Positions 33,961 through 47,500 of a stretch of 64,000 nucleotides of DNA are shown in pieces (the stretch's first letter is position 1; every line of letters starts with the position of its first letter). The stretch covers positions 248,001 to 312,000 of the forward strand of contig CAWUHX010000120.1 of the NCBI GenBank assembly GCA_963922205.1. The letters run 5' to 3'. The stretch is from Romanomermis culicivorax (taxonomy: Eukaryota; Nematoda; Enoplea; Mermithida; Mermithidae). A program made the position numbers and the translations under genes. The notes beneath the pieces are model-generated. The model saw only the letters and a program-made list of their open reading frames with translations. It had not been told where the DNA came from and did no database searches.

Positions 33961-34765
33961 ACTAATTTGCATATTAAAATCCTATCGCTTATACGACTAC
34001 TTCTAAAGTTCTTGTGAATTTTAGGTATCTCATATCTTACAGTATGTCTATACAGTAAACCAGCTTACTGTATTTTTTCTACAACTTTCGTAGCTTAAAA
34101 ACTAGTTTATCCCCTATCTAACACAATTATTGATAAATATTTTTCCATTCTAAAAACTTCCATTACTGTAGCATAATATATTCAAGGCGCAATCAAGCGC
34201 GTTTCTAGATTATCTAATTACTGTAGCTTTTAGCGAATTTTCTCTTCACACACGTATGTATATTTGTATACGCCCCAAACATACGTTTCTTGTGTGTGTG
34301 TGTGTGTGTATTTTTTTCTTCTCCTCATCCGTTTTTCGACGGCTCATTAGGCCCGGAAAAGGAAGTTAAGATGTGGCTACAGTAGGACGAACAGAAAATT
34401 CGCAAATTACGTAAAATTTTTTGCTATATAAGTAATGTTTGGATGTTATTGTGTGTAGCTACACACACATAGACCCAGCTGGAGAAATTAAATTTGCATA
34501 AAATTTATGATAATGGCTGCAGTTGAGGACGCGCTAATTATGTATACTGTACTTTATATTGAAATATTTGGAAACACTCAAAATGGAAAATTTGATTTTT
34601 GGACCTAAAGTCGAACATCTGACTTTCATACTGTAGGAAAAAATCGATAGTTTGACGTCAGCAAGCTCATGCTATTTTTAATGGTGGGATGCCATATTGG
34701 AAAAATTCAGTTACAAGAGATTATGTAAGTATCAACTTCACTTTAATAATTTTGTTGTAAAAATT
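33961..34765. other. Unannotated AT-rich stretch with a TG dinucleotide run
   Basis: Contains a short TG/GT microsatellite (about 34292-34310), several TACTGTAG motifs, one TGACGTCAGCAAG at about 34653 and TAAATTTGCATAAAAT near 34490. No gene seen. Confidence 0.4.
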
Positions 34766-34769
34766 AACC

Positions 34770-37700
34770 GTCCTTGATTTTGATTTTTTTTTGATGAAAT
34801 TTCAATGTCATTGATTGATCCATGGATCAAAAGTGTCAATCGAGCGAAACTGTCAATCAATTAACATTTTCAATCAATCAAAAGTTTCAGGCGATGATCA
34901 GGCAAATCGAGCATTTCACAAATTTCCTTTGTAAATCTAAATGTCGAGAAGATTGATTTTTTAAATAAATTTTCACTGTCATTGATTGATCAATCGATCA
35001 AAACTGTCAATCAATCAAAATTTCGAATCAATGATAAGCTAAATCAAGCATTTCTTTAAAAACCTACATGTTAAAAGCGTTTAGTTTGATTTTTTATGAA
35101 ATTTCACTGTCAGTGATTGATCAATCTATCAAAAATGTCAATCAATCATAAATATCAACCAATCAAAACTGTCAATCAATCAAAATTTCGAATCAATGAT
35201 AAGCTAAATCAAGCATTTCAAAAAATTACGTCTAGCTTAATTTTTTATGGAATTTCATTGTCATTGATTGATCAATAGATCAAAAATGTCAATCAGTCAA
35301 AAAAGCCAACGAATCAACATTTTTAATCAATGATCGGGCAAATTGAGCATTTCAGAAATTTTGTCGGAAACTACAAGATCAAGAACTTTGATCTTTTAAT
35401 GAAATTTCACTGTCATCGATTGACCAATCAATCGGAAAAATCAATCAATCAAAAATGTCCATCGATAAAAAATTTCAATCGAAGGGCTAAATCGAGAATT
35501 TCAAAAATTCTTTCAGAAAATTCAAGATCAATGACCTTTACCTTGATTTTTTCTATGAAATTTCAATGTCATTGATTGATCCATGGATCAAAAATGTCAA
35601 TCAAGATAAACTGTCAATCAACTAAAATTTTCAATCAATCAAAAATGTCAGTCAATCAAAATTTTCGATTGATGATCAGCCAAATCGAGCATTTTAGAAA
35701 TTTTTTCGGAAACTTCAACGACGAAAACTTGGATTTTTTTTATGAACTTTCACTTTCATTGATTGATCAATCGATCAAAAATGTCAATCAATCAAAAGTG
35801 TTCAATGATCAGCCGAGTGAAGTATTTGAGAAATTCATTCGGAAACTTCAACGTCAAAAACCTTGTTTTTTTGTGAAATTTCACTGTCATTGATTGGTCA
35901 ATCGATCAAAAATGTCAATCAATCAAAACTGTCAATCAATCAAAACTGTTCATCAATCAAAAATGTCAGTCAATCGCAATTTTCAATCAATGATCACCTA
36001 AATCAAGCACATTTCAATAATTCGTTTGGAAACTTCAATGTCAAAAATCTTTACTTTGATTTTTTATCAAATTTCACCGTCATTGATTGATCAATCGATC
36101 AAAAATGTCAATCAGTCGAAACTGTCAATCAATCAAAAATGTCAACAAATCAACATTTTTAATCAATGGTCAACTGAATCAAGCATCTCCAAAATTCTTT
36201 GGGAAACTTCAAGGTCAAAAAACTTTACTTGGATTTTTCAATGGAATTTCGATATCGTCGACTGATGAATCGATCAAAATTCTTGATCAATAATCAGCTA
36301 AATTAAGAATTTCAGAATTTCATTTTGATATTTCAACGCCAAAAACCATTAATTTAACTTTTTTATCAAATTTCACTGTCATTGATTGGTCGATCGATCA
36401 AAAATATCAATCAATCGAAAGTGTCAATCAATCGAAACTGGCAATCAATCGAAAATGTCAATCAATCAAAACTTTTAATCAATGAGACACTGAATCAAGC
36501 ATCTCCAAAATTCTTTACGAAACTTCAACGTCGAAAACTTTTAGTTGAATTTTTTTATGAAATTTCGATATCGTCGATTGATAAATCGATCAAAAATGTA
36601 AATCAGTAGGAACTGTCAATCAATCAAAATTTTAGCTCAATTAGGTATTTTAAATATTCATTTGGAAATTTCAACGTTAAAAACCATTACTTTTTTTTAT
36701 CAAATTTCACTGTCGTTGATTGATCGATCGATCAAAAATGTCAATCAATCGAAAGTGTCAACTAATCAATACTGCCAATCAATCAAAAAGCCGATCCATC
36801 AAAATTTTCAATCGATGATTAGCCCAAACGGGCATTTAAGAAATCGCCCCCGAAACTTCAATTTCAGAAACTTTTATTTTTTAGGAAATTTCACTGTCAT
36901 TGATTGATCAATCGACCTAAAATGTCAATCAATCAAAATTTTCAATCGATAATCAACAAAACCGAGTGTTTCAAAAATTTGCTCGAAAACTTAAACGTCA
37001 AAAATGTTGGTGTTTTAGAAATTTCCTTATCATTGATTGATCAATCGATCAAAAATGTCAATCAGTCAAAGATTTCACTCTAGCAAAATGTCAATCAATC
37101 AAAATTTTCAATCATTGATCAGCTGAATGAAGCATTTAAAAAATTCTTTCGAATAATTCAAAAACTTTGGTTTTTCTAAATAAATTTAATTTTCATTGAT
37201 TGATCAATCGATCAAAAATGTCAATCAGTCAAAACTGTCAATCATTCAAAACTGCCAATCAATAAAAAATGTCAATCAACCAAAATTTTCAATCAATGAT
37301 CAGCTAAGTAAAGCATTTGAGAAATTTATTCGGAAAGTTCAACGTCAAAAACTTTGATTTTTTAATAAAATTTCACTGTCATTTATTGATCAATCGATCA
37401 AAAATCTTAATCAATCAAATTTTTCGATCGATGATCGGCCAAATCGAGCATTTCAGAAATTTTTTCGGAAACTTCAACTTCAGAAACTTTGATTTCTCAA
37501 CAAAATTTCACTATAATTGACAGATCAATCAATCAAAACTATCAATCAATGAAAGATGTCAATCAATCAAAAATGCCGATCCATCAAAATTTTCAATCGA
37601 TAATCAGTCAAATCGAGCATTTCAGTAATTTTTTCGGTAACTTCAACGTCAAAAACTTTGATTGTTTCATGAATTTTCACTTTCATTGATTGATCAATCG

Positions 37701-39345
37701 ATCAAAAATGTCAATCAATCAAAACTGTCAATCAATCAAAAATGTCAATGAACCAAATATTTCAATCAATGATCAGCCAAGTGAAGCATTTGAGAAATTC
37801 ATTCGGAAACTTCAACGTCAAAAACCTTGTTTTTTTGTGAAATTTCACTGTCATTGATTGGTCAATCAATCAAAAATGTCAATCAATCAAAACTGTCAAT
37901 CAATCAAAACCGTCAATCAATCAAAACTGTTCATCAATCAAAAATGTCAGTCAATCAAAATTTTTAATCAATGATCACCTAAATCAAGCATTTCAAAAAT
38001 TCTTTTGGAACCTTCAATGTCAAAAATCTTTACTTTGATTTTTTATGAAATTTCACTGTCATTGATTGATCAATCGATCAAAAATGTCAATCAATCAAAA
38101 TTTTCAATCATTGATCAGCTGAATGAAGCATTTAAAAAATTCTTTCGAATAGTTCAAAAACTTTGGTTTAATTTTCGTTGATTGAATCATTTGAATTTAA
38201 TTTAATTTTCGTTGATTGATCAATCGATCAAAAATGTCAATCAGTCAAAACTGTCAATCAGTCAAAACTGCCAATCAATAAAAAATGTCAATCAACCAAA
38301 ATTTTCAATCAATGATTTGCCAAGTAAAGCATTTGAGAAATTTATTCGGAAAGTTCAACGTCAAAAACTTTGATTTTTTAATAAAATTTCACTGTCATTT
38401 ATTGATCAATCGATCAAAAATCTTAATCAATCAAATTTTTCGATCGATGATCGGCCAAATCGAGCATTTCAGAAATTTTTCGGAAACTTCAACTTCAGAA
38501 ACTTTGATTTCTCAACAAAATTTCACTATAATTGACAGATCAATCAATCAAAACTATCAATCAATGAAAGATGTCAATCAATCAAAAATGCCGATCCATC
38601 AAAATTTTCAATCGATAATCAGTCAAATCGAGCATTTCAGTAATTTTTTCGGTAACTTCAACGTCAAAAACTTTGATTGTTTCATGAATTTTCACTTTCA
38701 TTGATTGATCAATCGATCAAAAATGTCAATCAATCAAAAATGTCAATGAACCAAATATTTCATGAATGATCAGCCAAGTGAAGCATTTGAGAAATTCATT
38801 CGGAAACTTCAACGTCAAAAACCTTGTTTTTTTGTGAAATTTCACTGTCATTGATTGGTCAATCGATCAAAAATGTCAATCAATCAAAACTGTCAATCAA
38901 TCAAAACTGTTCATCAATCAAAAATGTCAGTCAATCGAAATTCTTAATCAATGATCACCTAAATCAAGCATTTCAAAAATTCGTTTGGAAACTTCAATGT
39001 CAAAAATCTTTACTTTGATTTTTTATCAAATTTCACCGTCATTGATTGATCAATCGATCAAAAATGTCAATCAGTCAAAACTGTCAATCAGTCAAAACTG
39101 TCAATCAATAAAAAATGTCAATCAACCAAAATTTTCAATCAATGATCTGCCAAGTAAAGCATTTGAGAAATTTATTCGGAAAGTTCAACGTCAAAAATTT
39201 TGATTTTTTGTTAAATTTCAATGTGATTGATTGATCAACCGATCATTTAAATCAATCAAAACTGCTAAGGAATCAAAAATGTCAACCAATCGAAATTTTC
39301 AATCAATCAAAAAGGTCAATCAATAATCAGCCAAATCAAGTATTT
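34770..39345 (+). repeat. Compound array of TCAATCAATCAAAA units
   Basis: Super-units of roughly 185-240 bp begin TTTCACTGTCATTGATTGATC, then carry two to five short TGTCAATCAATCAAAA subunits and end GGAAACTTCAACGTCAAAAAC. A block near 37090-37800 recurs with high identity near 38100-38800, offset about 1016 bp. Open frames reading INQS and IDRS strings are repeat artefacts. Confidence 0.92.
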
Positions 39346-40315
39346 CGAAAGTTCTTTGCGAAACTTTAGTTACAAGAATGCCAGAAATCCCTACGAGCTA
39401 AGATTCTCATTCCTAAATTCAAAGTTTGATCATCATGTAGAATTTTATCGATTTCCTACTCTTTCGAGGAAAAAATCCTCGCTTACTGTAATTATGCGAA
39501 AAAATTCCATTTTGGATTGTATTTTGAGAAATTTAAATTTTAAAAATTACTGTAGCTGAATTAAAATTTATATCCTGCTTGACTTACGTGGTCATCATAC
39601 TAATTTGCATAATGTATATGCAAATATACGCTTGGATAATCCGCTTTATTTCCTACTTGTATGCTCAAGTTGTCGGTTTCAATTACAAAAATTAGAAGCT
39701 TATATTCATTAGAGTTTACTTGTGTGTGTTGTTAATTAGCGTTTTTCGAACTGTATATACAAATTTTCACCTATACAGTACCTACTCATAATTAAAAGTG
39801 GCTGTAGGAAGTATACTGTAGAGTAATCCGGCTTTTTGTGGATATATTAGCTTCGAGGCTAATTTGGGAATATTATGCGTCGGATTAGGAATTGTTGCTA
39901 AATGTCATTTGCATAATTTATATGCAAAAATATTTTTCCGAATACAGTACTTTTGTAAAAGCAAATACAAAACTGGATTAACAATTTGTATACAGGCACA
40001 CTTTGCCTGTATGTACAAAAAAAACCATTCATGTGGGAATAAGTTAATTATCCATTGTTGAAGTGCACGTACATTTTTGCAGCAGGCGAGCAAGATACAA
40101 TAGGCTGCTGGTATACTGTAATTTTTGAGGCCATTAATGTATCAAGTTTTGTGAATACACACACACACAACAAATAACAATGAGCATTGAAAATAGAAAC
40201 ATGACCAATTTTGGTCTATTGTATATATATTTTGTGGAATATAATACAAAAACCACTCTCCAAAACTATGCGTTGCAAATCCGGCCTTTTTTGTATAAGT
40301 AAGTACTTTGGCACT
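39346..40315. other. AT-rich unique stretch with paired octamers
   Basis: Near 39601-39627 and 39907-39926, ATTTGCAT is followed by its inverse ATGCAAA within about 20 bp. No gene is evident. A short CACACACA run lies at 40155-40170. Confidence 0.4.
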
Positions 40316-40319
40316 TGGC

Positions 40320-42225
40320 TATATTGAACAATAGGTAGGTTTTCGGCGTTGGGTTACTGTAGCCCCGAAAATTGCAAAATATGATAATATTTTATGTACA
40401 AAACAAACAATAACAATGAAAACAGGGTTTCCGGTTGATCGATTGTGAACTTGAAATGTCCCACTTTTCCGACCATGTACAAAGTTGAGAAGTTGACACA
40501 TTTTTTTCTTCAAAATTCATTTCTCACATACAAGGAATTAATTTTTCTAGTATAATCTTCTTACTGTAGTAATATGCTTATCTGCTCATCATTTTTTGTT
40601 GCGATTTTTGTTCCTTATTCAAAATAAATCTATAGTTCTTGAATTTTGTACTTGATGCTCCATTTTTTTTGGATGTTAGAAAATTTTAAAGCTCACATAT
40701 CGCAAAATTCTAAATCTAGAATCTACGACAAAATTTAGCAAATTTTATTGGTGACGTCAGCAAGATATGAAATTCGTTGCTCTTATTGTGAAAAAAAATC
40801 TGTAAAATTATACTTTGATGAACAAGTGATAGATTATTCGACCAAAAGTTGCCAGACATTGTACTTGCTCATCAAATTTTTTATATGCTCAAAATTCAAA
40901 TTTTTGGCTCCAGCTATGAATGATTTGGGAATTGACGTCAGCAAGTAACAATAGTCAGATTTTTGGGGTTGGGTTACTGTAGCCCCGAAAATTGCAAAAT
41001 ATGATAATTTTATCTACAAAACAAACAATAACAATGAAAACAGGGTTTCCGGTTGATCGATTGTGAACTTGAAATGTCCCACTTTTCCGACCATGTACAA
41101 AGTTGAAAAGTTGACACTTTTTTTTCCTTCAAAATTCATTTCTCAGATACAAGCTTATCTTGGAGAAATTTTAGCAGAAATAAATTTTTCTAGTATAATC
41201 TTCTTACTGTAGTAATATGCTAATCAGTACCTGCTCATCAATTTTTGTTTCAATTTTTCTTCTCGATTCGAAATGTATATATTGTTTTTAAATTTTGCAC
41301 TTGATCACCATCTTTCTGATGTTAGAAAACTGTATAGTTCACATATCACAAAATTCTAAATCTAGAATCTACAACAAAATTTAGCAAATTTTACTGCTGA
41401 CGTCAGCAAGACATGAAATTCACTGCTTTTATAGTGAAAATTATACTTTGATGAACAAGTGATTGATCATTCGACCAAAAGTTGCCAGAAATTGTACTTG
41501 CTCATCAAATTTTTGACATGCTCAAAATTCAAATTTTTGGCTTCAGCTATGAATGATTTGGGAATTGACGTCAGCAAGTAACACTGGGCAGATTTTCGGG
41601 GCTGGGTTACTGTAGCCCCGAAAATTGCAAAATATGATAATTTTATGTACAAAACAAACAATAACAATGAAAACAGGATTTCCGGTTGATCGATTGTGAA
41701 CTTGAAATGTCCCACTTTTCCGACCACGTACAAAGTTGAGAAGTTGACACATTTTTTTTCTTCAAAATTCATTTCTCTTATCCTGGAGAAATTTTAGCAG
41801 AAATAAATTTTTCTAGTATAATCTTCTTACTGTAGTAATATGCTTATCAGTACCTGCTCATCATTTTTTGTTTCAATTTTTCTTCCCTATTCGGAATGTA
41901 TATATTATTTTTAAATTTTGCACTATTTTTTCACTATTTTTTTATGCTAAGAAAATTTTATAGCTCACATATCGCAAAATTCTAAATCTAGAATCTACAA
42001 CAAAATTAACCAAATTTAATTGGTGACATCAGCAAGATATGAAATTCGTTGCTCTTATTGTGAAAAAAATCTGTAAAATTATACTTTGTTGATGAACAAG
42101 TGATTGATGATTCGACCAAAAGTTGGCAGAAATTGTACTCGCTCATCAAATTTTTGACATGCTCAAAATTTCAATTTTTGGCTTCAGCTATGCATGATTA
42201 ACGAATTGACGTCAGCAAGGTGTCA
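40320..42225 (+). repeat. ~625-bp tandem triplication
   Basis: GGGTTACTGTAGCCCCGAAA starts at 40351, 40971 and 41604, followed each time by homologous sequence including ACAATGAAAACAGG, TCCCACTTTTCCGACCA and a TGACGTCAGCAAG motif. The third unit continues to about 42225. Confidence 0.85.
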
Positions 42226-42629
42226 TAAAATTTTATATTTTATGTTTTAAGGCTCAAAGAGAAAATGCTTCATTTGCATGAATTTTTCCATGTGAATGAC
42301 TGTTTACTCAAAATTTTTTTGCCCCTCAAGTTCTGAAGTGTAGGTTTTGTAGTCTCCTACTGTATCTTGCTGACGTCTATGCATGATTACTGTATTTTTC
42401 CATCGAGCCAATTTTGATGGTTCTTGCTATAAGGAATCGTGGTTCAAGTTTTGGAAAGTTGTGGAAGTTTCGCCTAAAAACCAAGCCGAAAAACTTTATC
42501 ATGTGAAACATAGCACATGAATTATGATTAATTTGCATATTCTGCATCTTTAACTTTTTCATCTAAACAATGGAGCATACATCAAAAGGAAATTCCACTA
42601 AGAGAATTTTGAATTCGCAAAAGCTTGAA
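42226..42629. other. Unannotated stretch between two arrays
   Basis: Contains CTTGCTGACGTC (about 42368) and TAATTTGCATATTC (about 42530) but no gene or array. Confidence 0.35.
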
Positions 42630-43880
42630 ACCTGCATCATGTGCTTGACGTCAGCAATTATGATACATTTTCCGAGAATTTTGATGACGTCGCATAAAAA
42701 AGAAATTAATGGTGGAGGATCATGATATTCCATTAAGCTCGAAATCTGCGTCATGTGACCTAACTGTTGACGTCAGCAATTTTCATGTGAAAAGCTACAC
42801 ATCGAAGCATGTTTGGAAAATCATGAATTCAGAACAAGCCTGAAATCTGCATGTGCTTGACGTCAGCAATTCTCACACATTGTCATGACACAAAATTCTG
42901 ATGACGTCACGATGATGCATTTTTCACATGTGACTGAACTGTTGACGTCAGCAATTTTCATGTGAAAAGCTACACATCGAAGCATGTTTGGAGAATCATA
43001 AATTCAGAACAAGCCTGAAATCTGCATGTGCTTGACGTCAGCAATTCTCACACATTGTCATGACACAAAATTCTGATGACATCACGATGATGCATTTTTC
43101 ACATGTTACTGAACTGTTGACGTCAGCAATTTTCATGTGAAAAGCTACACATCGAAGCATGTTTGGAGAATCATGAATTCAGAACAAGCCTGAAATCTGC
43201 ATGTGCTTGACGTCAGCAATTCTCACACATTGTCATGACACAAAATTCTGATGACATCACGATGATGCATTTTTCACATGTGACTGAACTGTTGACGTCA
43301 GCAATTTTCATGTGAAAAGCTACACATCGAAGCATGTTTGGAGAATCATAAATTCAGAACAAGCCTGAAATCTGCATGTGCTTGACGTCAGCAATTCTCA
43401 CACATTGCCATGACACAAAATTCTGATGATATCACGATGATGCATTTTTCACATGTGACTGAACTGTTGACGTCAGTAATTTTCATGTGAAAAGCTACAC
43501 ATCCACGCATGTTTAGAGAATCATGAATTCAGAACAAGCCTAAAATCTGCATGTGCTTGACGTCAGCAATTCTCACACATTGTCATGACACAAAATTATG
43601 ATGACATCACGATGATGCATTTTTCACATGTGACTGAACTGTTGACGTCAGCAATTTTCATGTGAAAAGCTACACATCGAAGCATGTTTAGAGAATCATA
43701 AATTCAGAACAACCCTGAAATCTGCATGTGCTTGACGTCAGCAATTTTCATGTGAAAAGCTACACATCGAAGTATGTTTGGAGAATCAGGAATTCAGAAC
43801 AAGCCTGAAATCTGCATGGGCTTGACGTCAGCAATTCTCGTACATTTCCCACGACATCAAAAATTCATGACGTCACGATG
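42630..43880 (+). repeat. 175-bp tandem repeat with two TGACGTCAGCAAT sites per unit
   Basis: GACGTCAGCAAT after CTGTT recurs at 42944, 43119, 43294, 43469 and 43644, exactly 175 bp apart. A second motif, GCTTGACGTCAGCAATTCTC, lies about 100 bp further in each unit, and a TGATGACATCACGATGATG block carries a third CRE-like site. First and last units are partial or diverged. Confidence 0.93.
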
Positions 43881-44589
43881 TCCATGCGTTGCACTGTATG
43901 GAAAATTACGCAATAACTGCAATGAGAAAATGATGTCAAAAAAAGTTTGAATGAAAGTTCGAAAAAGCTATAAAATCGGGTACTGTATTCTTCATGGTTT
44001 ACTGTACTTTTTCCATGCTAATTAGCCGCCAAAAAAAATCTAATATTTCGACCGTCTGCCCATTTTCCTTTTTTGTGGACCCCCTTCGGCCATTCGACCG
44101 ATCGCCAATGTCAACAAAATTAGTCAATCGGGCAAACATTTGTCCACTCAATTAACGCCCTCGGGCGGTCCAATATATGTATGTATATGTATATAAAATG
44201 ACCGGCTGCATTTTGGTCACTCGATGGTCACTCCAAAGTCCATTAACTCGATGACCACGACCACGTAAATTCGGGGCGAAAAATGCAGAGAGGATAAAAG
44301 GATTAGGTCATTGGGCCTATCTGGAGTGGTGTACTGTAGAGTGGACACCTCATAATGAGCCTATTGGCGCTTTGTTCGCCTAATTTGCATATTGTATTTC
44401 GACGGGCCGGACGTTCGGACATACAATAGGCGAGTAGAAAAAAGTGGACAATGCCTAGGGTCGAAATTGGCAGGTTTTTTTTCCGTTATGTGGTCTACTT
44501 GACACTTCCTATGCATTGTTGGAAGTGGTTTGGGAATCAGTGGAATGAAAAATAAGCAGGTTTTTATCCAAAGTTTTATTTTTTTGGAT
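43881..44589. other. Moderately GC-rich unique stretch
   Basis: Has a TATA-like GTATATAAAATG at about 44189-44200, an octamer TAATTTGCATATTG at about 44382 and a TTGCTGACGTCAAGG near 44595. It could hold a promoter or enhancer, but no downstream gene is visible. Confidence 0.35.
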
Positions 44590-47500
44590 CAGATTGCTGA
44601 CGTCAAGGAGAGAATCTTTCTTTTAAGAATGATCTTTCGATTAACAAGACTAGAAAACTTAATCAAGATTGAAAACCGATTTTTTTCTCATGAAAAATGG
44701 CAAATTTCATTCATCAAAAAATTCAATTTAATCAAAAAAGAACTAAATTTCCTGGATCAAAAATCAAAATTGAATTTTTTCTCATCAGATTATTTTGATC
44801 AAAAAAAGACATAATCTTCATTTGATCAAAAAATATATAAATTTCATTGATCAAAAATTTAAACTAAATTTTTTTCTGATCAAAAATGACAATTTTCTGC
44901 GATTACAAAATTTATTTCGATCAAAAATTAATTCAATTGCATTGATCAAAAATGAAAAATTGTTTCTTTCTGATAAAAATGACAAATTTCTTTACTCAAA
45001 AAATTTATTCTGATCAAAAATGGATTAGATTTCATTAATCAAAAATCAAAATTGAATTTCTTTCTCATCCAAAATGACAGAGTTCATTGACCAAAAATTT
45101 CATCAATTAAAAAAAATTTATTTTGATCACAAGAAGAATTAAATTTAATTAATCAAAAATGAAAACTGAATTTCTTTCGGATAAAAATGAGAAATTTCAT
45201 TGATCAAAAAGTTTGTTTTGATCAGAAAAAAATTTCATTCATCAAAAAAATGAATTCAGTTTTTCTGATCAAAAAATGGCAAATTTCATTGATCAAAAAA
45301 TAAAACTAAATTTTTTTCTCATCAAAAATGACAAATTTCAGTGATAAAAAAATTTATTTTGATCAAAAATGAATCGAATTGCATTGATCAAAAATCAAAA
45401 ATGATTTTTTTGTTAAAAAATGATAAATTTCATTAATTAAAAAATTTATTTTGACCAAAAATGAATCAAATTTCATTAATCAAAAATGAAAAATAAATTT
45501 CTTTCTGGTCAAAAATGACAGATTATATTCAATTTATCAAAAATCAAAACTAGATTTTTTTGTTCTGACGAAAATTGAAAAGTTTCAGTGATCAAAAAAT
45601 TTATTCTGATCAAAAATGAATTAAATTTCATTAATCAAAAATCAAAATCGAATTTCTTTCTCATCCAAAATGACAAAGTTCATTGATCAAAAATGAACAC
45701 TGAATTTTTTTCTGATCAAATATGAGAAACTTTATTAATTAAAAAATTTTATTCTGATCTGAAAAAATTAAATTTAGTTAATCAAAAATGAAAACTGAAT
45801 TTCTTTCGGATAAAAAATGAGAAATTTTATTGATCAAAAAGTCTGTTTCGATTGAAAAAAATTTTCATTCATCAAAAATGAATTCAGTTTTTCTGATCAA
45901 AAAATGGCAAATTTCATTGATCAAAAATTAAAACTAAATATTTTTCTCATCAAAAATGACAAATTTCAGTGATAAAAAATATATTTTGATCAAAAATGAA
46001 TCAAATTGCATTGATCAAAAATCAAAAATGGTTTTTTTCTGAAAAAATGATAATCTTTATTAATCAAAAAATTTAATTTGACGAAAAATGAGTCAAATTT
46101 CATTAATCAAAAATGAAAAATAAATTTCTTTCTGGTCAAAAATGACAGATTATATTGATCAAAAAATTTATTTTGATCAAAAAAGATATAAATTCAATTG
46201 ATCAAAAACCAAAACTAGATTTTTTTCTTCTGACGAAAATTGAAAAGTTTCAGTGATCGAAAAATTCATTTTGATCAAAAAATATAAATTTTATTAATCA
46301 AAAATTAAAACTAATTTTTTTCTGATCAAAAATGACAAATTCCGTTGATCAAAAAATTTATTTTGATCAAAAATGAATCAAATTGCATTGATCAAAAATC
46401 AAAAATGGTTTTTTTCTGAAAAAATGATAATCTTTATTAATCAAAAAATTTTTTTGACCAAAAATAAATTGGATTTCATTAATCAAAAATGAAAAATAAA
46501 TTTTTTTCTGGTCAAAAATGTCAGATTATATTGATCAAAAAAGATATAAATTCCATTGATCAATAACCAAAACTAAATTTTTTTGTTCTGATGAAAATTG
46601 GAAAGTTTTAGTGATCAAAAAGTTCATTTTGATTAAAAAAGATAAATTTTATTGATCAAAAATTAAAACCAAATTTTTTCTGATCAAAAATGGCAAATTT
46701 AATTGATCAAAAAATTTAATTTAATCGAAAAAGAACTAAATTTCATTGATCAAAAATCAAAATTGAATTTTTTCTGATCAAAAATGGCAAACTTTCATTG
46801 ATCAGGAAATTTCCTTTGATCAAAAAGGAATTGAATTTCCTTGATCAAAAATCAACACTTCATTTTTTTCTTATCAAAAATAAGGAATTTTATTGATTAA
46901 AGAAATTTATTTCAGTTGAAAAAAATTAAATTTCGCTGTTCGAAAATAAAAACTGAATTTTTTTCTGATCAGAAATGATAAATTTTATTGATCAAAGAAA
47001 TTTATTTCAGTCGAAAAAAATTAAATTCCGTTGATCAAAAATGAAAAGTGAATTTTTCTCTGATCAAAAATAATAAATTTATTGATTAAAAAAAATTACT
47101 TTGATTAAAAAACATATAAATTTAAATTTCGTTGATCAAAAATGAAATGTGAACTTTTTTTCTGATCAAAAATGACAAATTCCATCGATCAAAAAATTTA
47201 TTTTGATCAAAAAAATCCAATTCCATTGATCAAAAAAGAAAAAAGAATTTTTTCTGATTAAAAATATGAAATTTTATAGATTAAAAATATTTGCTCTCAT
47301 CAAAAAAGAATTAAATTTCATTGCTAAAAATTAAAACTGAAATTCTTTCTGATCAAAAATTACTAGTTCTATTGATCAAAGAATTTATTTTCATCAAAAA
47401 AGAACTAAATTTATTGACGAAGAATGAAAATTGAAGTTTTTCTCATGAAAAATAAAAAATTTCATTGATCAAAAAATTCATTTCGATCAAAAAATATGAA

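Noticed and set aside
34770..39345. Open frames with INQS/IDRS strings
   Set aside because: They follow the TCAATCAATCAAAA repeat units and have no independent coding signal.
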